Assembly: GCA_020435885.1 (NCBI GenBank)
Contig: JAGQYU010000003.1
Span: forward strand, 4,653 to 21,684
Direction: 5' to 3'
From: Flavobacteriaceae bacterium
GTDB lineage: Bacteria; Bacteroidota; Bacteroidia; Flavobacteriales; Flavobacteriaceae
Length of the DNA: 17,032 nt
The notes under the pieces were generated by a model. It saw only the letters and a list, made by a program, of their open reading frames with translations, was not told the DNA's origin and searched no databases. Position 1 is the first letter of the stretch; each line of letters opens with the position of its first letter. The translations under genes were made by a program, and so were the position numbers. Positions 1 to 7,557 of this stretch are shown here, piece after piece.

Positions 1-39
1 CCAAGCTGAATGTCGCGGGTTCGACTCCCGTCTCCCGCT
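1..39 (+). tRNA. tRNA-Gly, probably anticodon UCC (3' part only)
   Basis: This is the 3' half of a tRNA, cut by the left edge inside the anticodon loop. The first four bases (CCAA) fit the end of a CTTCCAA loop, so the anticodon would be UCC. The 3' anticodon strand is at 5-9 and the variable loop at 10-14. The T arm is at 15-31, with stem GCGGG/CCCGT around loop TTCGACT. The 3' acceptor strand CTCCCGC is at 32-38 and the discriminator base T at 39. A GCGGGAG...CTCCCGC acceptor is typical of bacterial tRNA-Gly. CCA is not encoded. The amino-acid identity is inferred, because the anticodon is only partly visible. Confidence 0.85.
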
Positions 40-1203
40 CTAGTTATTATACTTGGCTTTTTTACTCCCTTCGTACATTTCATATTTTACAAAACGACAT
101 TCTAATTTTCCGTTAAATAATTTTATCTTTCTGGAAGTTCGCAAACCTACATTCTTTAATCCATTCTCAAAATCAGAAGTTATCAACCACGCATCCGTGT
201 TTGGATAACCACGCTTAAGTGTGTCACCAATTGCTTTGTAAAATACTGGAATATCAATCTCTAAGCGTTCACCATAAGGTGGATTGAACAAAACAATAGT
301 CTTACCATCCAGCTCTTTTTCTGTGTTAAAGAAATTAGCTTTTTTTACAGCTATAAACTCCTCTAAATGAGCATTTTTTATATTATCTGTCGCTTTTATA
401 ATGGCTGAAGGAGCCTTATCGTAACCTATAATCTTTTTATCAGATTCTCTAACTTTTTTAAGAAGTGATTGGCGGATTACAGCAAACAAATCTTCATCAA
501 AATCGTTCCACTTTTCAAAACCAAACTCTCTTCGATTGATATTAGCCGGAATATTATTGGCTATCATAGCAGCTTCAATCAAAATAGTACCACTTCCGCA
601 CATGGGGTCAATAAAATGTTGAGAACCATCATATCCGGAAAGCAATACCAAACCAGCTGCTAGCACTTCATTAATAGGAGCAATGTTTGTAGCACTTTTA
701 TACCCTCTTTTATGAAGCGAATCACCGGAACTGTCTAACGAAACCGTACACAATCCATTTTCCTGAATATGAATATTTATCTGAATATCAGGATGTTTTA
801 TATCAACGTTTGGTCTTTTACTAAACTTTTCCCTAAAATAATCAGCAACAGCATCTTTACTTTTCAATGCTAAATAATATGTATTCGTAAATATACCGGA
901 AGCCGAAAAAGCGTCTATAGCAAAAGTGCCGTTAACATCAAACAATTGATGCCATTTAATGAATTGTAGCTGCTTGTACAGATCATCTTCAGAAGTAACT
1001 TTAAAGGTTTTTATAGGTTTTAATATTCTAATACAGGTACGTAATGCCATATTTGCTTTGTACATAAAACCTTTATCACCCACAAAAGAAACGCTACGTA
1101 TACCCTCCTTTACTTCCATAGCTCCCAATGCTTTCAGCTCTTTAGCTAGCAGCTCTTCAAAGCCAAAGAGCGTTTTTGCCGTCATTTTAAAGTTCTCGTT
1201 CAT
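40..1203 (-). CDS. THUMP domain-containing class I SAM-dependent RNA methyltransferase (RlmL/YpsC family)
   Basis: Predicted to N2-methylate guanosine in 23S rRNA, as RlmL/YpsC (COG0116) enzymes do. The product is 387 aa. A THUMP-type RNA-binding region spans roughly residues 50-155. The Rossmann-fold methyltransferase follows, with SAM motif DPMCGSGTI at 199-207 and catalytic motif NPPYGERL at 307-314, diagnostic of base-amino methylation of guanine. The reading frame stays open upstream to 1341, but those 46 residues overlap the divergent neighbour and do not look like this family. The ATG at 1203, starting MNENFKM, matches the usual flavobacterial N-terminus. The gene is single-domain, lacking the second methyltransferase (RlmK) half of E. 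coli RlmL. The stop codon abuts the tRNA-Gly end. The exact target base is inferred from the family. Confidence 0.93.
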   Translation of the reverse strand: MNENFKMTAKTLFGFEELLAKELKALGAMEVKEGIRSVSFVGDKGFMYKANMALRTCIRILKPIKTFKVTSEDDLYKQLQFIKWHQLFDVNGTFAIDAFSASGIFTNTYYLALKSKDAVADYFREKFSKRPNVDIKHPDIQINIHIQENGLCTVSLDSSGDSLHKRGYKSATNIAPINEVLAAGLVLLSGYDGSQHFIDPMCGSGTILIEAAMIANNIPANINRREFGFEKWNDFDEDLFAVIRQSLLKKVRESDKKIIGYDKAPSAIIKATDNIKNAHLEEFIAVKKANFFNTEKELDGKTIVLFNPPYGERLEIDIPVFYKAIGDTLKRGYPNTDAWLITSDFENGLKNVGLRTSRKIKLFNGKLECRFVKYEMYEGSKKAKYNN

Positions 1204-1224
1204 CTCAAAAAAATATATGATCAG

Positions 1225-1232
1225 CAAAAATA
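1225..1232 (-). promoter_or_regulatory. Candidate -7 element for the RNA methyltransferase gene
   Basis: TATTTTTG on the minus strand matches the Bacteroidota -7 consensus TAnnTTTG, 21 bases before the start codon at 1203. A TTG lies 15 bases further upstream (1248-1250), a little closer than the usual 17-23 base spacing. The call rests on motif match and position only. Confidence 0.4.
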
Positions 1233-1263
1233 GACTAATTATACGTGCAAAAGGATGATTTCT

Positions 1264-1271
1264 TATTTTTG
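1264..1271 (+). promoter_or_regulatory. Candidate -7 element for the methyltransferase-ZIP pair
   Basis: TATTTTTG on the plus strand fits TAnnTTTG and ends 16 bases before the ATG at 1288. That would leave a very short leader. No TTG is seen at the expected -33 position. Together with the opposite-strand motif at 1225-1232 it makes this 84-base gap a compact divergent promoter region. Confidence 0.4.
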
Positions 1272-1287
1272 TAGCTGATAAAGACTT

Positions 1288-2013
1288 ATGGAAACTAATA
1301 AAGAGTGGTTTAAAGATTGGTTTGATACGGATTTCTATCATATTTTATATGATGAACGTAATGACGAAGAAGCTGAATTGTTTATGAAGAATTTAGCTTC
1401 ATTCCTTAAACTTACACCCAAACAAACCATTCTTGATATGCCTTGCGGTAAAGGCAGGCATGCTATTTTTTTAAATTCATTGGGATTTACCGTTACTGGA
1501 GCCGATCTTTCAAAAAACAACCTGAAATTGGCTGGTGAATTTAAGAATGAAAACCTCTCATTTATACAACACGATATGAGAGAACCTCTACCCTCTCAAT
1601 ATGATGTTATAGTAAATTTATTTACCAGTTTTGGGTATTTTGACGATGCTGTTAATAGTAAAGTGTTGCAACATTTAAAAAATGGCCTAAAAACAAATGG
1701 TATATTGGTTATTGATTTTTTAAATGTTGAAAAAGTTAGAAAAAGCATTGTAAAACAAGAAGTTATCACTAAAAATGATATTAATTTCTATATTGATAAA
1801 ACTATTTCGGGCGGCTTCATCATTAAAAAAATTATGTTTAGTGATGATGGCAAAAAATATAATTTTGAGGAAAGAGTCCGTTATATAACCTTACAAAAAT
1901 TTGAAGCATATTTTGTGCTTGCCAATTTAAAAGTAAAGCATACTTTTGGGGATTATCATTTAAATCCTTTTGATCCTGAAAGCTCTGAACGGTTAATTAT
2001 GATCTTAGAATGA
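1288..2013 (+). CDS. Class I SAM-dependent methyltransferase, substrate unknown
   Basis: A 241-aa soluble methyltransferase. SAM-binding motif I, ILDMPCGKGRHA, is at residues 48-59; the acidic post-I motif GADLS is at 71-75; HDM at 95-97 and FTSFGYF at 112-118 follow. The N-terminus (WFDTDFYHILY, residues 11-21) is typical of a small-molecule methyltransferase group common in Flavobacteria. Substrate cannot be told from sequence. The ATG at 1288 follows a -7-like element and leaves no overlap with the divergent gene. The stop overlaps the start of the ZIP transporter gene (ATGA at 2010-2013), so the two are probably co-transcribed and translationally coupled. The family call is firm and the function unknown. 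Confidence 0.9.
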   Translation: METNKEWFKDWFDTDFYHILYDERNDEEAELFMKNLASFLKLTPKQTILDMPCGKGRHAIFLNSLGFTVTGADLSKNNLKLAGEFKNENLSFIQHDMREPLPSQYDVIVNLFTSFGYFDDAVNSKVLQHLKNGLKTNGILVIDFLNVEKVRKSIVKQEVITKNDINFYIDKTISGGFIIKKIMFSDDGKKYNFEERVRYITLQKFEAYFVLANLKVKHTFGDYHLNPFDPESSERLIMILE

Positions 2014-2705
2014 CAGTATTTGTATTAATTTCATCGGTTGTAATTGGTGTAATTATGGTATTGGCCTTTAAGCCTTCTACCAAAATTATTCAGTTACTTC
2101 TTGCATTTAGCGGAGCATATCTGCTTTCTATAACCGTACTACATCTGTTACCCGAAGTTTTTAAAAGCAACAAAGAAGGTATTGGTATCTATATCCTTAT
2201 CGGGATTCTGTTACAAACCATTTTAGAATATTTTTCAAAAGGAGCTGAACATGGACACATTCACACGCACTCTCATTCAAAAGTTAGTTCTATACCGTGG
2301 TTATTATTGCTGAGCTTGAATTTACATGCATTTTTTGAAGGAATTCCTTTACGTGATGTACACAACAAACTACTGTTATGGGCTATCGTTATCCACAAAG
2401 TACCGGTTTCTATAGTGCTTTTTATTTTCTTTATCTCATCAAATATTTCAAAAAAGTATAGTTATCTATTAATGGCAGTCTTCGCTATAATGAGTCCGCT
2501 AGGTTATTTGATAAGTAATGATGAATTATACTACCAATACAACACAGAAATTACGGCTATAATTATTGGTATATTTTTACATATAGCAACAGCCATTCTA
2601 TTTGAAAGTTCTCAAAACCATCAATTTAATATTAGAAAATTTATTGCTGTGTTAACAGGTTTTGCTGTAGCATTTTTAAGTACACAACTACTTCATTTTC
2701 ATTAG
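2010..2705 (+). CDS. ZIP-family divalent metal transporter
   Basis: A 231-aa inner-membrane protein with about seven to eight hydrophobic segments, predicted to import zinc or a related divalent metal. The ZIP hallmarks are LLP after the second membrane segment (46-48), a histidine-rich cytoplasmic loop HGHIHTHSHS at 81-90, the TM4 motif NLHAFFEGIP at 104-113 (His106, Glu110), and TM5 motif HKVP at 129-132. The second half of the TM5 motif (normally HExPHE) is changed to HKVPVS, so one metal ligand set is reduced. The start overlaps the upstream methyltransferase stop by four bases. The stop codon overlaps that of recQ on the other strand. Metal specificity is inferred, not shown. Confidence 0.88.
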   Translation: MTVFVLISSVVIGVIMVLAFKPSTKIIQLLLAFSGAYLLSITVLHLLPEVFKSNKEGIGIYILIGILLQTILEYFSKGAEHGHIHTHSHSKVSSIPWLLLLSLNLHAFFEGIPLRDVHNKLLLWAIVIHKVPVSIVLFIFFISSNISKKYSYLLMAVFAIMSPLGYLISNDELYYQYNTEITAIIIGIFLHIATAILFESSQNHQFNIRKFIAVLTGFAVAFLSTQLLHFH

Positions 2706-4894
2706 TTTGCTACATCACTAATAAACTTGATACGCATTAAGCGAAGTTCTTGTTCATCATAATCTCCGTCAAATTCTTTCAATGCCAGTTGTATTTTATC
2801 AGATTCTGCTTCCATAAAGTAATCGTGTATTTCTTCCTGCTGGTCTTCATCAAGCATATTATCAATACAATACGAAATATTGAGTTTGGTACCACTATAT
2901 ACAATACTTTCCAACTCTTTGGTGAGCTCTTCCATGGATAAGCCTTTTGCTTTGGCAATATCCACTAAAGGCAATTTTCTATCTGTATTCTGAATAATAT
3001 ATAACTTTAATGATGAATTAGTCCCTGTTGACTTTACAACCAAATCGTCTGGTCGTAAAATATCATTATCCTCAACATATCTGGAAATCAACTCAATAAA
3101 ATCTTTTCCATACTTTTTAGCCTTTCCATCGCCTACTCCATGTACATTAGAAAGCTCTTCTATGGTTATCGGATATTTAATAGTCATATCTTCCAAAGAA
3201 GGATCTTGAAAAACTGCAAATGGCGGTACGCCTTGCTTTTTTCCAACTTTTTTTCGCAAGTCTTTCAGCATTGCCATAAGTTGTTCATCTACACCGCCAC
3301 CAGTTTGTTTATCACTTGTAATAATGGTTGAATCATCTCCTTCATCATACACATGGTCTTCAGTCATCATAAATGACGTTGGAGTTTTTATAAAATCTTT
3401 GCCTTTGGCAGTGAGCTTCAATACACCGTATTGCTCAATTTCTTTAGCAATAAACCCTTGAACCAATAATTGTCTTATCAATGCCATCCAAAATTTACCT
3501 TCTTTTGCATCTCCAATTCCGAAGAAAGGCTGAATGTCTGTCTTTCTTGCCTTTAGCAAAGCATTGGATTTACCTACTATTGTATTTACTACCTCCTTAG
3601 CTTTATACTCTTGATCAGTATCTCTTATTACTTCTAAAAGTATCTTAACTTCGTTTTTGGCTTCAATCTTTTTCTTAGGATTTCTAACATTATCATCCAT
3701 ATCGGCTCCTTCTCCATTTACTTCATCAAATTCTTCTCCGAAATAGTGTAATAAGAATTTACGCCTAGACATAGAAGTTTCAGCATACGAAACCACTTCC
3801 TGCAATAAAGCATGGCCTATATCCTGCTCTGCCACGGGTTTTCCTGCCAAAAATTTCTCTAGTTTTTCAATATCTTTATAGGAATAGAAAGCCAAACAAT
3901 AACCTTCGCCACCATCTCTTCCGGCACGTCCGGTTTCCTGATAATAACTTTCTAAGCTTTTAGGAATATCATGGTGAATTACAAAACGAACATCTGGTTT
4001 ATCAATACCCATTCCGAAAGCTATGGTAGCCACTACTACGTCTGCATCTTCCATTAAGAACATATCTTGATGTTTGGCTCTGGTCTTAGCGTCTAACCCT
4101 GCATGGTAAGGCACTGTTTTTATACCATTAACCTGTAGTATTTGAGCTATTTCTTCAACTTTTTTCCTGCTTAGACAGTACACTATACCAGATTTTCCTG
4201 CATATTGTTTTATAAAACGGATGATGTCTTTTTCAACATCTTTTGTTTTTGGCCTAATATCATAAAACAAATTAGGCCTGTTGAATGATGCTTTGAAGGT
4301 TTTAGCATTAGGAATACTTAAATTTTTAAGAATATCTTCCTGAACCTTTGGCGTAGCAGTAGCTGTTAATCCTATAATAGGAACATCATCAATCTTTTTG
4401 ATGATATTTTTAAGATTTCTGTACTCCGGTCTAAAATCATGTCCCCACTCTGAAATACAATGTGCCTCATCAATGGCAACAAAAGAAACTTTTTGATTCT
4501 TCAAAAAATCGATATAATCATCTTTTGTAAGCGATTCCGGTGCCATATATAATAATTTGGTAACACCATTTTGTATATCACTCATCACTTGATTTACTTC
4601 TCCTTTGGTTAACGATGAATTCAAAACATGTGCTATACCATTTTCAGTTGAAATTCCTCTAAGGGCATCAACTTGGTTTTTCATTAAAGCAATAAGTGGT
4701 GATATAACTATGGCTGTTCCTTCTTGTACCAGTGCAGGTAATTGATAGCAGAGCGATTTTCCTCCGCCTGTTGGCATTATCACAAAAGTATCATTCTTAG
4801 CAATGATACTTTTGATAACATCTTCTTGTAACCCTTTAAATTGATCGAACCCGAAATATTTTTTTAATGCCTGCTGTAAATCTAAATTTGTCAC
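2702..4894 (-). CDS. recQ: ATP-dependent DNA helicase RecQ (Bacteroidota type)
   Basis: A 3'-5' DNA helicase for recombination and repair, 730 aa against about 610 in E. coli. Walker A PTGGGKS is at 41-47, DEAH at 142-145, the RecQ aromatic-rich loop SEWGHDFRPEY at 148-158, and helicase motif VI QETGRAGRDGG at 319-329. A winged-helix-like RQC region spans about 410-505 and an HRDC domain about 532-610. The 620-730 tail looks like a helix-turn-helix extension. The zinc subdomain (about 370-402) has none of the four expected cysteines; YFGEEFD is kept but is followed by an acidic GADMDDN stretch. Translation must start at the GTG at 4894, because an in-frame stop lies upstream at 4922-4924 with no ATG between. 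It diverges from kdsD. Confidence 0.95.
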   Translation of the reverse strand: MTNLDLQQALKKYFGFDQFKGLQEDVIKSIIAKNDTFVIMPTGGGKSLCYQLPALVQEGTAIVISPLIALMKNQVDALRGISTENGIAHVLNSSLTKGEVNQVMSDIQNGVTKLLYMAPESLTKDDYIDFLKNQKVSFVAIDEAHCISEWGHDFRPEYRNLKNIIKKIDDVPIIGLTATATPKVQEDILKNLSIPNAKTFKASFNRPNLFYDIRPKTKDVEKDIIRFIKQYAGKSGIVYCLSRKKVEEIAQILQVNGIKTVPYHAGLDAKTRAKHQDMFLMEDADVVVATIAFGMGIDKPDVRFVIHHDIPKSLESYYQETGRAGRDGGEGYCLAFYSYKDIEKLEKFLAGKPVAEQDIGHALLQEVVSYAETSMSRRKFLLHYFGEEFDEVNGEGADMDDNVRNPKKKIEAKNEVKILLEVIRDTDQEYKAKEVVNTIVGKSNALLKARKTDIQPFFGIGDAKEGKFWMALIRQLLVQGFIAKEIEQYGVLKLTAKGKDFIKTPTSFMMTEDHVYDEGDDSTIITSDKQTGGGVDEQLMAMLKDLRKKVGKKQGVPPFAVFQDPSLEDMTIKYPITIEELSNVHGVGDGKAKKYGKDFIELISRYVEDNDILRPDDLVVKSTGTNSSLKLYIIQNTDRKLPLVDIAKAKGLSMEELTKELESIVYSGTKLNISYCIDNMLDEDQQEEIHDYFMEAESDKIQLALKEFDGDYDEQELRLMRIKFISDVAN

Positions 4895-4926
4895 GTTAAT
4901 TAATAATTTATCTATATTTTTTTAGA

Positions 4927-4934
4927 TACATTTG
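4927..4934 (+). promoter_or_regulatory. Candidate -7 element for the kdsD-tatC-lptB unit
   Basis: TACATTTG is a full match to the TAnnTTTG consensus, 38 bases before the kdsD start, in the 78-base divergent gap with recQ. I do not see a TTG at the -33 position. A transcript starting about seven bases downstream would carry a leader of roughly 30 bases. Confidence 0.45.
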
Positions 4935-4972
4935 CAACTAAAGTTACTACTTTATTTTTTAAATCTTAGATC

Positions 4973-5938
4973 TTGAATAGTAAAAAAAACATCTTAGAGA
5001 TTGCAAAACAAACTATTTCTATTGAAAGTACGGCAATAGCTAATTTAATAAATTTTTTAAATAGTGATTTTGAAAATGCTGTAAATTTTATTTTACAATC
5101 AAAAGGCCGAGTTATTGTAACCGGTATAGGCAAAAGTGCCAACATTGCCTCAAAAATTGTAGCCACACTAAATTCAACAGGAACACCTGCTATTTTTATG
5201 CATGCAGCCGATGCCATTCATGGCGATTTAGGCATTGTTCAAAAAGATGATGTGGTTATTTGTATTTCAAAAAGTGGTAATACTCCGGAAATTAAAGTGC
5301 TTATTCCCTTAATAAAAGATTCTAATAATAAAATAATAGCTATTACCGGTAATACAGATTCATATCTAGCAAAACAGGCTGATTTTGTATTGAATTCTTA
5401 TGTAGAGCATGAAGCTTGTCCTAATAATTTAGCCCCTACCACTAGTACCACTGCTCAACTGGTTATCGGTGATGCTTTAGCAATTAGTTTACTGGAAATG
5501 AAAGATTTTACCAGTGAAGATTTTGCTAAATATCATCCCGGAGGCACGTTGGGTAAACGTTTATACTTACGCGTAAGCGATCTGGTTTCCAAAAATGAGG
5601 TTCCAAAAGTTATGGCAGATGATTCTATAAGTAATGTTATTGTTGAAATTTCCGAAAAAAGGCTCGGTGCTACTGCCGTATTAAGCGGTTCTACCATTTT
5701 AGGAGTTATTACAGACGGAGATATACGAAGAATGCTAAAAAATAATATGAATATTACAGCAATAACAGCCAAAGATATTATGAGCAAAAACCCAAAAACC
5801 ATTGATATAAATGCTATGGCTATTGAAGCTCTTGATATGATGGAAAATAATAATATTACCCAATTATTAGTAGTTGATAATAATAAATATAAAGGTGTGG
5901 TACATTTGCATGATTTATTAAAAGAAGGAATTATTTAA
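4973..5938 (+). CDS. kdsD: KpsF/GutQ-family arabinose-5-phosphate isomerase
   Basis: Converts ribulose 5-phosphate to D-arabinose 5-phosphate, the first step towards KDO for lipopolysaccharide. The 321-aa product has an N-terminal SIS domain (about 35-175) and two CBS domains (about 205-321). VTGIGKSA is at 49-56, HGD at 83-85, SKSGNTPE at 99-106 and YHPGGTLGKRL at 187-197. The residues I recall as active-site in E. coli KdsD (Lys59, His88, Glu111, Glu152, His193) line up with Lys54, His83, Glu106, Glu147 and His188, all present. The start is a TTG at 4973: an in-frame TAG lies at 4967-4969 and no ATG occurs until well inside the SIS domain. One base separates its stop from tatC. Confidence 0.93.
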   Translation: MNSKKNILEIAKQTISIESTAIANLINFLNSDFENAVNFILQSKGRVIVTGIGKSANIASKIVATLNSTGTPAIFMHAADAIHGDLGIVQKDDVVICISKSGNTPEIKVLIPLIKDSNNKIIAITGNTDSYLAKQADFVLNSYVEHEACPNNLAPTTSTTAQLVIGDALAISLLEMKDFTSEDFAKYHPGGTLGKRLYLRVSDLVSKNEVPKVMADDSISNVIVEISEKRLGATAVLSGSTILGVITDGDIRRMLKNNMNITAITAKDIMSKNPKTIDINAMAIEALDMMENNNITQLLVVDNNKYKGVVHLHDLLKEGII

Positions 5939-5939
5939 T

Positions 5940-6767
5940 ATGGCAAAAGATCACAATGAAATGTCGTTTTTAGACCATCTCGAAGTATTGAGATGGACGC
6001 TGATACGCTCTACATTAGCCGTATTCTCCTTTGGTATTATTGCATTTATTTTTAAAAAATTTATTTTTGATAAAATAATACTCTTACCAAAAGACCCTAA
6101 CTTTTTTACTTACAGATTTTTATGCTCTATTTCGCAAAAATTTGGAACAGAAGGGTTATGTATCAGCGAAATACCTTTTATTGTACAAAGTAGAACTATG
6201 GCCGGGCAATTCTCCGCACATATTTGGACATCCATAACAGCCGGATTCATTCTAGCTTTCCCTTTTATTATTTGGGAAGTGTGGAAATTTATCAAACCCG
6301 GATTGTACCCAAGTGAAAGAAAACATGCTAAAAGTTTTATCATAATTTCGTCATTTCTGTTCTTTTTAGGAGTATTGTTTGGATATTATGTAATAACACC
6401 GCTCTCTATCAACTTTTTAGGAGCATATAGAGTAGCTGATGAAGTTCATAATAATATAGACCTGAGCTCATATATAGGCCTTTTACGGGCTTCTGTGCTC
6501 TCTTCCGGATTGATCTTTGAAATGCCAATTATCATTTATTTTCTGGCAAAATTAGGTTTGGTAACACCAGAGTTCTTAAGAAAATACCGAAAATATGCTT
6601 TGGTACTGGTTCTCATTTTAGCTGCACTTATTACACCTCCTGATGTTATCAGTCAAATTATTGTAGCTATCCCTATGATGATATTGTATGAAACCAGTAT
6701 TATTATAACCAAAATGATAGTACGAAAAGAAAAGAAAGCGGAAGAAAAATCTATCCAAAAAGTTTAA
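5940..6767 (+). CDS. tatC: Sec-independent protein translocase TatC
   Basis: Inner-membrane receptor of the twin-arginine translocase, which exports folded proteins bearing RR signal peptides. It is 275 aa with six predicted membrane segments. The N-terminal cytoplasmic motif SFLDHLEVLR (9-18) contains Glu15, and the first cytoplasmic loop signature FIKPGLYPSERK (117-128) contains Glu126, equivalent to the signal-peptide-binding Glu103 of E. coli. The first periplasmic region (about 45-95) seems longer than in E. coli. The C-terminal tail is lysine-rich. ATG at 5940 lies one base after the kdsD stop, so co-translation is likely. No tatA or tatB gene is nearby; the partner must be elsewhere. 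Confidence 0.96.
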   Translation: MAKDHNEMSFLDHLEVLRWTLIRSTLAVFSFGIIAFIFKKFIFDKIILLPKDPNFFTYRFLCSISQKFGTEGLCISEIPFIVQSRTMAGQFSAHIWTSITAGFILAFPFIIWEVWKFIKPGLYPSERKHAKSFIIISSFLFFLGVLFGYYVITPLSINFLGAYRVADEVHNNIDLSSYIGLLRASVLSSGLIFEMPIIIYFLAKLGLVTPEFLRKYRKYALVLVLILAALITPPDVISQIIVAIPMMILYETSIIITKMIVRKEKKAEEKSIQKV

Positions 6768-6785
6768 AAACAGTAGTTTTACACC

Positions 6786-7529
6786 ATGATTTTACGTGCA
6801 GAAAACATACAGAAAACATACGGAAACAGACAGGTAGTTAAAGGTATTTCTCTACAGGTAGAACAAGGTCAGATTATTGGTTTGTTGGGTCCTAATGGAG
6901 CCGGGAAAACTACCTCTTTTTATATGATTGTTGGAATGATAAAACCCAACGAAGGAAGAATATTTTTGGATAATGAAGAAATCACTCATGATTCTATGTA
7001 CAAAAGAGCTCAAAAAGGTGTTGGTTACTTGGCTCAGGAGGCATCAGTATTCAGAAAATTATCAGTTGAGGATAATATAATGTCAGTGCTAGAATTTACT
7101 GATCTCACTAAAAAACAACAAAAAGAAAAGTTAGAATCTTTGATAAATGAATTCAGTTTAGGGCATGTAAGAAAGAACAGAGGCGATCTTCTTTCCGGTG
7201 GTGAACGCAGAAGAACCGAAATTGCACGTGCCCTGGCATCTGACCCTAAATTTATTTTGTTAGATGAGCCCTTTGCTGGCGTTGACCCTATTGCTGTAGA
7301 AGATATTCAAAGTATTGTGGCGCACTTAAAGGATCGTAACATTGGTATATTAATTACGGATCATAATGTGCAGGAAACCCTTGCAATTACTGATAAAACA
7401 TATCTTATGTATGAAGGAGGTATTTTGAAAGAAGGCACTCCTGAAGAATTAGCCGAAGATGAAATGGTTAGAAAAGTATATCTTGGCGAATCGTTCGAAT
7501 TAAAAAAGAAAAGAAGAAAACATCAATAA
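6786..7529 (+). CDS. lptB: LPS export ABC transporter ATP-binding protein LptB
   Basis: The cytoplasmic ATPase that powers LptFG extraction of lipopolysaccharide from the inner membrane. It is 247 aa, the usual LptB size. Walker A GPNGAGKTT is at 35-43, the Q-loop in YLAQEASVFRKL at 81-92, ABC signature LSGGERRR at 136-143, Walker B FILLDEPFAGVDP at 156-168 with catalytic Glu161, and switch His193 in ITDHN. LSGGERRRTEIARAL followed by EPFAGVDPIAVEDI is the characteristic LptB sequence. It lies 18 bases after tatC on the same strand and is the last gene before a strong terminator. With kdsD in the same unit, two LPS-related steps are linked. The C-terminus is a short basic tail (KKKRRKHQ). Confidence 0.96.
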   Translation: MILRAENIQKTYGNRQVVKGISLQVEQGQIIGLLGPNGAGKTTSFYMIVGMIKPNEGRIFLDNEEITHDSMYKRAQKGVGYLAQEASVFRKLSVEDNIMSVLEFTDLTKKQQKEKLESLINEFSLGHVRKNRGDLLSGGERRRTEIARALASDPKFILLDEPFAGVDPIAVEDIQSIVAHLKDRNIGILITDHNVQETLAITDKTYLMYEGGILKEGTPEELAEDEMVRKVYLGESFELKKKRRKHQ

Positions 7530-7554
7530 AAAAGGCTGCGATTGCAGCCTTTTT
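7529..7554. terminator. Bidirectional intrinsic terminator between lptB and the PepSY-like gene
   Basis: The arms GGCTGC and GCAGCC flank a GATT loop, and the stem extends through A5 on one side and T5 on the other (7529-7539 pairs with 7544-7554). The A-tract/T-tract arrangement lets it work on both strands. It lies exactly between the stop of lptB (7527-7529) and the stop of the minus-strand gene (7558-7560), so it can end both converging units. Confidence 0.92.
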
Positions 7555-7557
7555 AAA

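Noticed and set aside
1204..1341. In-frame 46-residue N-terminal extension of the THUMP methyltransferase
   Set aside because: It overlaps the divergent methyltransferase gene and both promoter motifs, and the family's normal N-terminus begins at the ATG at 1203.
6768..6785. Small A/T hairpin between tatC and lptB
   Set aside because: The stem is five weak base pairs with no proper T-run context, so it is not a credible terminator or regulator.
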